A stretch of 64,000 nucleotides of DNA from Micromonospora mirobrigensis (lineage in GTDB: Bacteria > Actinomycetota > Actinomycetes > Mycobacteriales > Micromonosporaceae): the NCBI RefSeq assembly GCF_900091555.1, contig NZ_FMCX01000005.1, positions 62,001 to 126,000 of the forward strand. The letters are read 5' to 3'. This document shows positions 1 through 8,015 of this stretch, in pieces. Numbering within the stretch: position 1 is the stretch's first letter; every line of letters starts with the position of its first letter. The notes below the pieces were generated by a model, which had not been told where the DNA came from, searched no databases, and saw only the letters and a program-made list of their open reading frames with translations. A program made the translations under genes and the position numbers.

Positions 1-30
1 CTCGCCGAACTGGACGCGGTCGGCGGGTGA
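1..30 (+). CDS. 3' end of a gene cut by the window edge
   Basis: The first 27 bases read as an open frame (LAELDAVGG) ending in TGA at 28-30. It would converge on the oxygenase gene that ends at 64. Nothing about its product can be said from nine residues, and the frame could be chance. Confidence 0.3.
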   Translation, partial: LAELDAVGG

Positions 31-63
31 TCCCGGCCGGGCGTCGACCGCGTCGCCGGCGGG

Positions 64-1116
64 TCACCGGGGCGCGGGCAGGCTCCGCCGCCAGGCCGCC
101 GCCAGCCAGCGCTCGTACTCGGGGCCGACGGGCTCGTCCACGACCAGGCAGAACGGGCCGATCACCCGGCCCGCGCCGCCGGCCAGTCCACCGTGCAGCA
201 TGGTGAGGTTGTGGCCGAAGAGCAGGTCGTACCGCTCGCTGGGGGCCAGCACCTCCCACCGGCCGCGGCCCTCGCCCCAGGTCCGCCCGGTGGCGGTGAG
301 CAGTTGGTGGCAGAAGAGCCGCGCGGTGTCGCCGACGCACCCGCCGCACGCGCAGCGCCGGGCCAGCGGCCCGGCCAGCGGATACCGCGCCCGCTCGCCG
401 TCGGTCAGCGGGGCCTCCGCGTGGTGGAAGGACAACCCGTGCCACATCGGCTCGCCCAGGCCGAGCATCGCGCCGATCGACGGGTACGCGCAGCCGTGCT
501 CCGGCTGCCGGGCCAACGCCGCGCGCAGGTTGCCGCCGAGCCAGCGGGCCAGCGACCGGGCGTCCCCGGCTTCCTCGGTGGCCGCCCGTTCCCGGTGCAC
601 GGTGCCGAGCAGGTCCAGCCAGTCGTAGTAGGTGGTGGCGCTCAGCCCGTCACCCGGGTCGGCCAGGAACACGCCCTGGTACATCTTGTGCGCCGGGGTG
701 GTGGTGTAGCCACGGTCGCCGAACTGCCGTCCCGCCGGCGCCCAGTCCGGGTCGTCGGCGGTGCTCGGGGTCAGGTACGAGCAGTGCTGTCCGTCGTGGT
801 GCGGCAGCAGCGTCCGGCTGCCGAAGCCCTCCGGGACGTACGTCTGCTGCTCCTTGTCCTGCTCCAGTCGCATCGCCGAGGGCGCGCCGCGGCGCACCAG
901 CGCCACCCGCAGTGCCTCGGAGAGCTCCACGGCCAGCCGCCGGCTCTCCTCGCCGTCGAGGCGTAACCGGCCCAGCCGGAAGATCACGTAACCCTGCTCG
1001 GTGATCAGCTGCGCGGCGGTGGCGACCAGCGCGTCGCGGGCGTCGGCGCGTTCCCGCTGGTCGCCCTCGACCAGGCTCGCGCAGTCCAGGTGCAGCTGGG
1101 CCGGGGCGAATCGCAT
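64..1116 (-). CDS. putative 2-oxoglutarate/Fe(II)-dependent oxygenase
   Basis: The protein has 350 residues and is the last gene of a three-gene operon; its ATG lies 3 nt after the stop of the ureohydrolase gene. I see a candidate iron facial triad: an HxD motif (His106-His107-Asp108 in LLPHHDGQH) and a distal His308 followed nine residues later by Arg317 (HGG...GR), the spacing expected for a 2-oxoglutarate-binding Arg in clavaminate synthase/TauD-like enzymes. If correct it would hydroxylate or otherwise oxidise a small molecule or amino acid, releasing succinate and CO2. An unusual Cys cluster (Cys255, Cys257, Cys260, plus Cys269) sits before the distal His and is not part of the family core, so it may bind metal. 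The gene neighbours point to a guanidino- or amino-acid-derived metabolite. The family assignment rests on motifs only. Confidence 0.6.
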   Translation of the reverse strand: MRFAPAQLHLDCASLVEGDQRERADARDALVATAAQLITEQGYVIFRLGRLRLDGEESRRLAVELSEALRVALVRRGAPSAMRLEQDKEQQTYVPEGFGSRTLLPHHDGQHCSYLTPSTADDPDWAPAGRQFGDRGYTTTPAHKMYQGVFLADPGDGLSATTYYDWLDLLGTVHRERAATEEAGDARSLARWLGGNLRAALARQPEHGCAYPSIGAMLGLGEPMWHGLSFHHAEAPLTDGERARYPLAGPLARRCACGGCVGDTARLFCHQLLTATGRTWGEGRGRWEVLAPSERYDLLFGHNLTMLHGGLAGGAGRVIGPFCLVVDEPVGPEYERWLAAAWRRSLPAPR

Positions 1117-1119
1117 GGC

Positions 1120-2196
1120 CTACCCCCTGTCGGCGGAGCGCCACTGCGGCAGCTCGGGGTCGTGGTGGTCGACGCGGAAGAGGTGCTCGAAGAGCAGCCG
1201 GGCGGCGATCTGGGCGGTGGCCCCGGTCGGGTCGTAGCGGGGAGCGATCTCGGCGACGTCCAGGGCGCCGACGGGCAGCCGGCGGAGCACCTCGTAGACG
1301 TCGAACAGGTCGCCGACCTGGAGCCCGCCCATCGTCACGTGGCCGGTCCCGGTCGCCGCGCTGGTGTCCAGGACGTCGATGTCCAGCGAGACGTAGACGG
1401 TGTCGCACTCGTTGCCCAGCCGCTCCACGGTGGCCGCGAGCGCCGCCGCGGCGCCGTCCCGGACGATCCGCGCCCCGGGTACGACGTGGAAGCCGTCGTC
1501 GACGAGCTGCCGGAACTGGTCGTACCTGGTCACGTCGCCGACGCCGACGAAGGCCATGCCGGCGCCCGTCATCCCGGGCAGCTCGCTGATCCGGCGGGAG
1601 TTCGAGCCGTGGTAGAGCGGCCCGTGCAGGGTGCTCCAGTTGCCGAAGTCGAAGTGGTGGTCGATGTTGACGAAGCCGACCCGGTGGCCGGCGGCCCGGT
1701 CCAGCTGGGCTGCCCGGAACCCGGCGAAGGTGGGGAAGGTCGTCGAGTGGTCGCCGTTGAGGAAGATCACCTGCTCGGCGGCGGCGGCCAGCCGCCGGCT
1801 CTCGGCCGCCACGGCCTGGAACGTCCGGACCGTGTCCGTCGGATAGACGTGCAGGTCACCGGCGTCGACCAGGCGCGGCGCCCGGTAGCGGAAGCCCTGC
1901 CCGGTGCGGGTGTCCAGCATGTCCCACTGGCCGAGGCTGGCCAGGGAGTTGGCGAAGACGCCGCTGGCCTGGCGTACCGCGCGGGGTCCCTCGGCCGCGC
2001 CCGGCCGGGAACTGGCGGTCCCGTCGAACGGCACCGCGGCGACCGCCCAGCCGTCCCACCCGGACAGCTCCCCGGCCCGGACGGCGGGGGCGCCGAAGAG
2101 CGTCCCCGGGCCGGCCCAGCCGGGCAGCGGGTCGTCCTGGAAGTCGGCCGGGGCCGCCCGCCGGGCCAGCTCGGCGAAGTCCGGAAGGGCACTCAT
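1120..2196 (-). CDS. ureohydrolase (arginase/agmatinase/formiminoglutamase fold)
   Basis: This 358-residue protein has the full binuclear manganese signature of the ureohydrolase superfamily: GDH at 148-150, DxHxD at Asp179/His181/Asp183 and SLDID at 270-274. Such enzymes hydrolyse a guanidino group (arginine, agmatine, guanidinobutyrate, proclavaminate precursor) to an amine and urea, or a formimino group. The substrate cannot be read from the sequence. An N-terminal stretch of about 45 residues precedes the usual core. The start ATG at 2196 overlaps the TGA of the upstream radical SAM gene (ATGA), so translation is probably coupled. A ureohydrolase next to a 2-oxoglutarate oxygenase recalls the clavulanate pathway logic (amidinohydrolase plus clavaminate synthase), but the radical SAM partner is different. 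Confidence 0.85.
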   Translation of the reverse strand: MSALPDFAELARRAAPADFQDDPLPGWAGPGTLFGAPAVRAGELSGWDGWAVAAVPFDGTASSRPGAAEGPRAVRQASGVFANSLASLGQWDMLDTRTGQGFRYRAPRLVDAGDLHVYPTDTVRTFQAVAAESRRLAAAAEQVIFLNGDHSTTFPTFAGFRAAQLDRAAGHRVGFVNIDHHFDFGNWSTLHGPLYHGSNSRRISELPGMTGAGMAFVGVGDVTRYDQFRQLVDDGFHVVPGARIVRDGAAAALAATVERLGNECDTVYVSLDIDVLDTSAATGTGHVTMGGLQVGDLFDVYEVLRRLPVGALDVAEIAPRYDPTGATAQIAARLLFEHLFRVDHHDPELPQWRSADRG

Positions 2197-3515
2197 GTCA
2201 GCTGACCTAGCCTCTCTCCGACGATGCGGCCGGCCCGCGCGACCTTCTCCTGGAACAGCTCCCAGCTGCGGTCCGGGGTGAGGTTGCGGGGCCGGTAGAC
2301 CGGCGGCGCGTCCTCCCGCCAGTTCGCGAAGTCCCAGTCGAAGATCCGCGGTCGCAGCCGCGCGAAGTCCGGGACCAGCGGGTACGGGACGAAGTTGTAG
2401 AGGTTGAACAGCCAGAGCAGTTCGCGGTGCTGCCAGAGCCAGTCGACGGTCTGGGCGTGCGACTCCTCGGTCTCCTCGTCCAGCCCGCCCATCACGTTGA
2501 GCACCACCCGCAGGCCACCGTCGTGCAGCAGCCGCACCTTGCGGCCGTAGTCGTCCAGGCCGCGGGAGAGCTTGCTCATCCGCTTGAGCAGCTCCGAGTC
2601 GCCGGACTCGAAGCCCAGCTCGACCGCGGCGACGCCGAGCGCCTGCATCTGCTCCAGGATGGCCGGGCGGACCTGCATGACGTGGGTCTGCACGATGAAC
2701 CGGTAGCCGGGGCGGTCGGCGAAGACGTCGATGAGGTTGCGCACCGCCTCCGGTGACTGGCCGAACGTCTTGTCCCCGATGTAGAACAGCCGCGCCTCGG
2801 GGAAGCGGGCGGTCAGCCGGTCCACCTCTGCCTCGAGGGCCCTGCGGTGCACCAGGATGAGCTGCCGGGTCCAGGCGTCGCCGCAGAACGAGCAGCGGTA
2901 GAGGCAGCCGTGGCTGGCGTTGAGGCGCAGCAGCGGCACCTGACCCCGGTAGCCGTCCAGGTGCCGGTAGTCCGGCACCCAGTCGATGAGGTCGTCGGCC
3001 CTGCCGAGTACGGGAAGGTTCTCCGACAGCCGGCCGGTGCCCCGGGCGAGCCCTACCAGCCGGCCCACCAGCGCCGGGGTGAGCTGCCCCCGGTGCACCA
3101 GGTCGACCTCGTCCGGGTCGACCAGCGGGGCCATGTTGCCGCCCAGCACCACCTTGCGCCCGGCCCGGCGCAGCAGGGGAGCGACGTGCAGCGCCAGCCG
3201 CAGGTTCTGCGCCAGCGGGGAGATGAGCACCAGGTCGCCGGGGGAGCTGTCGGCGAGGATCGCCTCGGCGCAGCCCTCGGGCTGGGCCGGTTGCCTCGAC
3301 AGGTCGCAGAACCGTGAGTCGAGGCCGCCGCTGCGGACCAGCGCCGTCAGGTGCGCCACCCACAGCGGCATCTCCCAGAGGCCGTCCTGCGGGATGAAGT
3401 ACTCCGGGAAGTCCGCCCGGAAGGTGGCGTCGTAGTCGGCGTAGTACCGGGTCAGGTGGGGGTCGGGCTCCGCGGTCGACGGGAACGGGAGCTGGACGAT
3501 GACGGCGGAGGTCAT
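2193..3515 (-). CDS. cobalamin-type radical SAM enzyme
   Basis: First gene of the operon, 440 residues. The N-terminal 170 residues look like a B12-binding Rossmann domain (DLVLISPLAQNLRLA and KVVLGGNMAP segments). The radical SAM core follows with Cys204, Cys208 and Cys211 in CLYRCSFC, the canonical CxxxCxxC site for the [4Fe-4S] cluster, and later ELGFESGDSELLKRM and VVLNVMGG segments typical of the TIM-barrel core. Members of this class methylate, rearrange or otherwise activate unreactive carbons. The lower-axial DxHxxG motif of methionine-synthase-like B12 domains is not evident, as in several other class B members. No RBS is obvious before the ATG. No small precursor-peptide ORF is visible upstream, so a RiPP role is not supported. 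The operon as a whole is unrecognised. Confidence 0.8.
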   Translation of the reverse strand: MTSAVIVQLPFPSTAEPDPHLTRYYADYDATFRADFPEYFIPQDGLWEMPLWVAHLTALVRSGGLDSRFCDLSRQPAQPEGCAEAILADSSPGDLVLISPLAQNLRLALHVAPLLRRAGRKVVLGGNMAPLVDPDEVDLVHRGQLTPALVGRLVGLARGTGRLSENLPVLGRADDLIDWVPDYRHLDGYRGQVPLLRLNASHGCLYRCSFCGDAWTRQLILVHRRALEAEVDRLTARFPEARLFYIGDKTFGQSPEAVRNLIDVFADRPGYRFIVQTHVMQVRPAILEQMQALGVAAVELGFESGDSELLKRMSKLSRGLDDYGRKVRLLHDGGLRVVLNVMGGLDEETEESHAQTVDWLWQHRELLWLFNLYNFVPYPLVPDFARLRPRIFDWDFANWREDAPPVYRPRNLTPDRSWELFQEKVARAGRIVGERLGQLT

Positions 3516-3694
3516 GTGCGCTGGTACCGATCGACCGGTGGCATGAAGAAGTGAGCCCCCGTACGAGATGGAGCGGCGCGCTGCGCCGGCTACTGATCGA
3601 CGTCCGTGACTTTCCAGACCGAGCGTACGCAGTTCGACCCGGGGCCGGGAGTAGCCGACCGGGGGTAGCCGAACGAGGTGGCCCGCTGGTGTTC

Positions 3695-4840
3695 TCAGCG
3701 GCGCCGGTGGGCGTTGAGCCGGGCGGCCCGACGGGTCAGATGGTCGCGTTCGGCCAGGTGGGAGGCCTTGCCGGCGGCCTCGACGTACAGCTTCACCGCG
3801 GTGGCCAGGTCACCGGCGCGTTCGTGCAGGTACGCCGCCACCGCCGTGTGCCGGGGCAGCGAGGCGTCCAGTTTCGCCAGCGCCGCCAGCCCGGCCCGGG
3901 GCCCGTCGGCCTCCCCGACGGCCACCGCCCGGTTGAGCCGGGCGATCGGACTGCCGGTCAACCGCACCAGCTCGTCGTACCACTCGACGATCTGCACCCA
4001 GTCGGTCTCCTCGGCGGTGGGCGCGTCGGCGTGCAGGGCCGCGACGGCGGCCTGGGCCTGGAACTCGCCCAGCCGGTCGCGGGCCAGGGCCGCCTGGAGG
4101 ATGACGACGGCCTCCGCGATCGACGTGGTGTCCCATCGGGCGCGGTCCTGCTCGGCGAGCGGCACCAGGCTGCCGTCCGGCGCGGTCCGGGTGTCCCGCC
4201 GGGCGTGGTGCAGCAGCATGAGGGCGAGCAACCCCGCCACCTCGGGGTGGTCGATCGTCACCGCGAGCTGCCGGGTCAGCCGGATCGCCTCGGCGGCCAG
4301 GTCGACGTCGCCGGAGTAGCCCTCGTTGAACACCAGGTAGAGCACCCGCAGCACCGTGGCGACGTCGCCGGGCTGGTCGAACCGTACGCCGGAGACGGTG
4401 CGCTTGGCGCGGCTGATCCGCTGCGCCATGGTCGCCTCCGGCACCAGGTAGGCCCGGGCGATCTGCCGGGTGGTCAGGCCGCCCACGGCGCGCAGGGTGA
4501 GCGCCACCGCGGACGACGGCGTCAGCGACGGATGGGCGCAGAGGAAGTAGAGCTGGAGGGTGTCGTCCGCCACCGGCGCCGGCCCGGGCGGCGGTTCGTC
4601 GTGCAGCAGTTCCTCCCGCCGCCGGCGCGCGGCGTCCGCCCGGGTGGCGTCCAGGAACTTGCGCCAGGCCGCCGTGACCAGCCAGCCCTTCGGATCCCGT
4701 GGCGGGTCGGCCGGCCAGACCCGGACCGCCTCGACCAGCGCGTCCTGCACGGCGTCCTCGGCCGCCGCGAAGTCGGCTCCGCGGCGGACGAGGGCACCGA
4801 GCACACTCGGCGTGAGACGCCGGAGCAGGAGCTCATCCAT
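3695..4840 (-). CDS. ECF RNA polymerase sigma factor, ECF42 group
   Basis: 381 residues. The first ~180 carry sigma2 (EDAVQDALVEAVRVWP) and sigma4 (TTRQIARAYLVPEATMAQRISRAKR) regions, and the remaining ~200 form a helical TPR-like extension (DUF6596-type). This architecture, with no anti-sigma gene but a neighbouring DGPF/YCII protein, defines group ECF42. In that group the C-terminal extension is required for activity. The start ATG at 4840 lies 9 nt downstream of the DGPF gene stop, and no Shine-Dalgarno is seen, so translation is probably coupled. The expected target is its own operon, whose promoter carries the group motif at 5311-5337. Confidence 0.92.
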   Translation of the reverse strand: MDELLLRRLTPSVLGALVRRGADFAAAEDAVQDALVEAVRVWPADPPRDPKGWLVTAAWRKFLDATRADAARRRREELLHDEPPPGPAPVADDTLQLYFLCAHPSLTPSSAVALTLRAVGGLTTRQIARAYLVPEATMAQRISRAKRTVSGVRFDQPGDVATVLRVLYLVFNEGYSGDVDLAAEAIRLTRQLAVTIDHPEVAGLLALMLLHHARRDTRTAPDGSLVPLAEQDRARWDTTSIAEAVVILQAALARDRLGEFQAQAAVAALHADAPTAEETDWVQIVEWYDELVRLTGSPIARLNRAVAVGEADGPRAGLAALAKLDASLPRHTAVAAYLHERAGDLATAVKLYVEAAGKASHLAERDHLTRRAARLNAHRRR

Positions 4841-4849
4841 CGGAGGAGG

Positions 4850-5257
4850 TCATTCCGTGATGGTCGGCGCCTCGGTCAGGAACGGGCGCAGCTCGAGCCA
4901 CTCGTGGATCGGCCGCCCGCCCGCCCCGGGCGCCGCCGACAGCTCCCCGGCCAGCTCGACCGCCCGGTCGTAACTGTCCACGTCGATCACCATCCAGCCG
5001 GCGATGAGGTCCTTGGTCTCGGCGAACGGGCCGTCGGTGACCGGCGGCCGGCCCTCGCCGTCGTACTGGACCCACGTGCCCTCGGGGGCGAGCGCCTGCC
5101 CGTCGACGAACTCGCCGGTGCCCTCCAGCCGGGCCGCGAAGTCGTTCATGTACTGGATGTGCGCCGAGATCTCCTCCGGAGTCCACCGGTCCATCGGCAC
5201 GTTGTTCACCGCGTCCGGAGCGCCGCGGTAGTGCTTGAGCAGCAGGTACTTGGCCAT
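4850..5257 (-). CDS. DGPF-domain (YCII-related) protein, ECF42 partner
   Basis: This 135-residue protein contains the diagnostic VTDGPFAETK motif around residue 65 and belongs to the YCII/DGPF superfamily, small dimeric alpha-beta barrel proteins. Members are the conserved genomic partners and main regulon members of ECF42 sigma factors; their biochemical role is unknown. The gene leads the operon, preceding the sigma gene by 9 nt. A purine-rich GAGGAGAAG run sits just upstream of the ATG as RBS. Confidence 0.93.
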   Translation of the reverse strand: MAKYLLLKHYRGAPDAVNNVPMDRWTPEEISAHIQYMNDFAARLEGTGEFVDGQALAPEGTWVQYDGEGRPPVTDGPFAETKDLIAGWMVIDVDSYDRAVELAGELSAAPGAGGRPIHEWLELRPFLTEAPTITE

Positions 5258-5310
5258 CGTCTTCTCCTCGGTGCCGGGTGCGACCCCATTCTGGTCGCGT
5301 TCACACCGGG

Positions 5311-5337
5311 GACGGAGCCGGCCACGCGTTCTCGACA
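5311..5337 (-). promoter_or_regulatory. ECF42-type autoregulated promoter
   Basis: On the minus strand the sequence reads TGTCGA (5337-5332), 17 nt, CGTC (5314-5311), about 55 nt before the DGPF gene start. TGTCGA in the -35 region and a CGTC-like -10 are what is described for ECF42-dependent promoters, so the sigma factor likely drives its own operon from here. Confidence 0.6.
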
Positions 5338-5410
5338 TCGCCGTCCGAACCTTTCGCGGCGCGCCGCCGACGGGCCTGCCGGGACCCGACCGCCGGTAGG
5401 ATCGCAGGCC

Positions 5411-5770
5411 ATGGCGCTGGGACCGGTGTTGGTGATCGGGCTCGATCCGGTGCGGATCCCGGGCTGGGATCCCGAACCGGTGGTGGCGGCGATCGCCCGC
5501 GGCCAGGCCCGCTTCGGCGAGCACGGGATCGAGGCAGACCTCTGCCTGGTGGTGCCGGACGACCACCCCGAACGGGAGATCGTCGCGGCGCTGACCCGCC
5601 GGGACTACGCCTGCGTGGTCGTGGGAGGTGGCATCCGCAAGCACGAGCCGTTGCTGGAGCTCTTCGAACGCGTGGTCAACCTGGTCCGGCAGCATGCGCC
5701 CGGCGCCGCGATCGCCTTCAACAGCACCCCGGACGACACCGCCGCCGCCGCACTGCGCTGGCTGAGGTAG
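5411..5770 (+). CDS. conserved hypothetical protein
   Basis: A small 119-residue soluble protein with a flavodoxin/Rossmann-like alternation: VLVIGLDP at the N-terminus, DLCLVVPDDHPE, CVVVGGGIRKHEPLLELFERVVN and a C-terminal AIAFNSTPDDTAAAALRWL helix. I do not recognise a characterised family; proteins of this type are found as single genes in actinobacteria. It converges on the GH15 gene, their ends being 10 nt apart. It starts at ATG with no strong RBS. Confidence 0.75.
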   Translation: MALGPVLVIGLDPVRIPGWDPEPVVAAIARGQARFGEHGIEADLCLVVPDDHPEREIVAALTRRDYACVVVGGGIRKHEPLLELFERVVNLVRQHAPGAAIAFNSTPDDTAAAALRWLR

Positions 5771-5780
5771 GCCCTGCGGA

Positions 5781-7613
5781 TCAGCGCTCGGCGTCGAGGA
5801 GCCGGTCCAGGACGCCGGCGGTGCTGATCAGGGAGAGGTGGCTGAACGCCTGCGGGAAGTTGCCGATCTGCTCCCCGCTCGGCGCGATCTCCTCGGAGTA
5901 CAGGCCGAGGTGGCTGCTGTAGGTCAGCATCTTCTCGAAGGTGAGCCGGGCGTCGTCGAGGCGGCCGGACTCGGCGAGGGCCTGGACGTACCAGAACGTG
6001 CACATGGTGAAGGTGCCCTCGGCGCCCGGCAGCCCGTCCGGGGAGGCCTCCGGGTCGTATCGGTAGACCAGGCTGTCGGAGACCAGCTCGGCGTCCATCG
6101 CCCGCAGCGTCGACTGCCACATCGGGTCACGGGGCGCGATGAAGCCGACGGTCGGCATGGCCAGCAGCGAGGCGTCCAGCACGTCGCACGCGTAGTGCTG
6201 CACGAACGCGCCGCGTCCCGGGTGGAAGCCGCGGGTCATGATCTGTTCGTACGCGGCGTCCCGCTCGGCCGTCCAGCGGGCGACGTCGGCCGGCCGGCCG
6301 TGCCGTTGGGCCAGCCGGATGCCCCGGTCGAAGGCCACCCAGGACATCAGTCGGCCGTAGGTGAAGTCCTGCCGCCCGCCCCGGGTCTCCCAGATGCCGT
6401 CCTCCGGCTGGTCCCAGTGGTCACAGAGCCAGTCCAGCACCTTGGTCGTGTTGCGCCACTCCTGGTAGGAGCTCGGCAGACCCTCGATGTCGGCGAGGTG
6501 CAGACAGTTCATCGCCTCGCCGAAGATGTCCAGTTGCAGCTGGGCGGCGGCGTCGTTGCCGATCCGCACCGGTCTCGAGCCGCGGTACCCCTCCAGGTGC
6601 GGCAGCACCTCCTCGCCGAGCTCCCGGGAGCCGTCCACCCGGTACATGATCTGAAGCGACTCCCCGCTCTGCTCGGCGTCGCGGATCCGCTCGGTCAGCC
6701 AGTCCAGGTAGCCGCGAGCCTCGGCGGTGAAGCCCAGGCTGAGCAGGGCGTGCACCGAGAAGGAGGCGTCCCGCACCCAGGTGTAGCGGTAGTCCCAGTT
6801 GCGTTCCCCACCGATCTGCTCCGGCAGGCCCGCGGTGGGCGCGGCGACCAGCCCACCGGTCGGGGCGTACGTCATCAGTTTCAACGTCATCGCCGAGCGC
6901 TCGACCATCTCCCGCCAGCGGCCGGTGTAGCGGGAGCCGCCGAGCCACCGCCGCCAGAATTCGCGGGTCTGCTCGTACAGCTCGAGGACCTCGGCCGGGC
7001 TGACCACCCGGGGCGGCTCGGGGGACTGGGTGTGCAGCACCACCCCGCCGGTGTGCCCCTGGCGCAGGACGCCGGTGGCCGTCACCCCGCCGTGCTCGTC
7101 GTGGTCGAAGTCCCGTTCGTCGAGGAGCATCCCGTCGCGCCGGACCGGGTTGACGGTGAGGGTCAGGTCGCCGCTGCGGAAGACGGTGCCCTCCAGGGTG
7201 AAGTCGACCGTGTGCGGCCGGCGACCGTAGTCGAAGCGGGGTTGGCAGTCCATCCGGAACCGCATGCTGCCCCGCACGACGCGGATCATCCGGACGATGC
7301 AGTGGTGGTCGGTGGCCACCGCGCCGGCCACCGGCATGAAGTCCACCACCTCCCCGACGCCGTCGGCGCTGAGGAACCGGGTGATCAGGATGGCGGTGCC
7401 GGGCAGGTAGATCTGCCGGCTGACGTAGTCGACGTCGCACGGGGAGATCTGGAAGTGCCCGCCCCGCTGCCGGTCCAGCAGGCCGCCGAAGATGCTGGGC
7501 GAGTCGAACCGGGGCGCGCAGAACCAGTCGAGCGTGCCGTCCCGGGTGACCAGCGCGGCGGTCTGCAGGTCACCGATCAGCCCGTGGTTCTCCACCGCCG
7601 GATACGCCTCCAC
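5781..7613 (-). CDS. GH15-family glucoamylase/trehalase-like protein
   Basis: About 610 residues with the usual actinobacterial GH15 layout: an N-terminal trehalase-like beta-sandwich (HGLIGDLQTAALV, DGTLDWFCAPRFDSPSIFGGLLD) followed by the (alpha/alpha)6 barrel (NWDYRYTWVRDASFSVHALL, WETRGGRQDFTYGR). Members hydrolyse alpha-glucosidic bonds of glucans or trehalose by inversion; there is no signal peptide, so it is cytoplasmic. I prefer the GTG at 7613, which has a GGGGGAGG Shine-Dalgarno six bases upstream and matches the normal family N-terminus. An ATG at 7667 would add 18 low-complexity residues with no well-spaced RBS. Confidence 0.9.
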   Translation of the reverse strand: MEAYPAVENHGLIGDLQTAALVTRDGTLDWFCAPRFDSPSIFGGLLDRQRGGHFQISPCDVDYVSRQIYLPGTAILITRFLSADGVGEVVDFMPVAGAVATDHHCIVRMIRVVRGSMRFRMDCQPRFDYGRRPHTVDFTLEGTVFRSGDLTLTVNPVRRDGMLLDERDFDHDEHGGVTATGVLRQGHTGGVVLHTQSPEPPRVVSPAEVLELYEQTREFWRRWLGGSRYTGRWREMVERSAMTLKLMTYAPTGGLVAAPTAGLPEQIGGERNWDYRYTWVRDASFSVHALLSLGFTAEARGYLDWLTERIRDAEQSGESLQIMYRVDGSRELGEEVLPHLEGYRGSRPVRIGNDAAAQLQLDIFGEAMNCLHLADIEGLPSSYQEWRNTTKVLDWLCDHWDQPEDGIWETRGGRQDFTYGRLMSWVAFDRGIRLAQRHGRPADVARWTAERDAAYEQIMTRGFHPGRGAFVQHYACDVLDASLLAMPTVGFIAPRDPMWQSTLRAMDAELVSDSLVYRYDPEASPDGLPGAEGTFTMCTFWYVQALAESGRLDDARLTFEKMLTYSSHLGLYSEEIAPSGEQIGNFPQAFSHLSLISTAGVLDRLLDAER

Positions 7614-8015
7614 CAGCAACCTCCCCCTGGTCCCGGTCGAGCGGGTACCCGGTGAGCCGTCGACCATTCCCCGTCCGGTGTCGGCCCGCGGAGACGACGC
7701 CGCCCGCGTCGTCCGGTCGGGCCCCGGATCCCGGCGTGCCCCGCAGGAATGCCCATTGAGCTGGGAAAACTCCTCTCTCGGGCCTGGACACCTGCCCTTC
7801 CGAAGGTGCTATAGCTGTATTGACCCATTTTGATGGATTGCGAACGTTCGTCGCGTTCGGAGCCCATCATCGGCGCACCCGACGGGTGCCGGCTCCGGGG
7901 ACAGCGCGGTCCCCTCCGGCCAGCAGGGGCTCCCGCCGCGCCGCGGTCGATCCTTTCCGGCCGGACGAGCGCCCGTTCACGATGTCGAGCGACGGGTGCT
8001 CAGCTAGGAGCACCG
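7614..8015. other. divergent intergenic region without a gene
   Basis: Roughly 350-400 bp between the divergent GH15 and fibronectin-type genes. The section near 7740-7850 is distinctly AT-richer and must hold both promoters, but no clear -35/-10 pair could be assigned. A short inverted repeat (GCACCC-GAC-GGGTGC at 7875-7889) and a CGAACGTTCG palindrome near 7850 are visible. No supported ORF or RNA gene. Confidence 0.4.

Noticed and set aside
3516..3694. Possible RiPP precursor ahead of the radical SAM gene
   Set aside because: No short ORF with an RBS and a leader-like sequence is visible on either strand in this gap.
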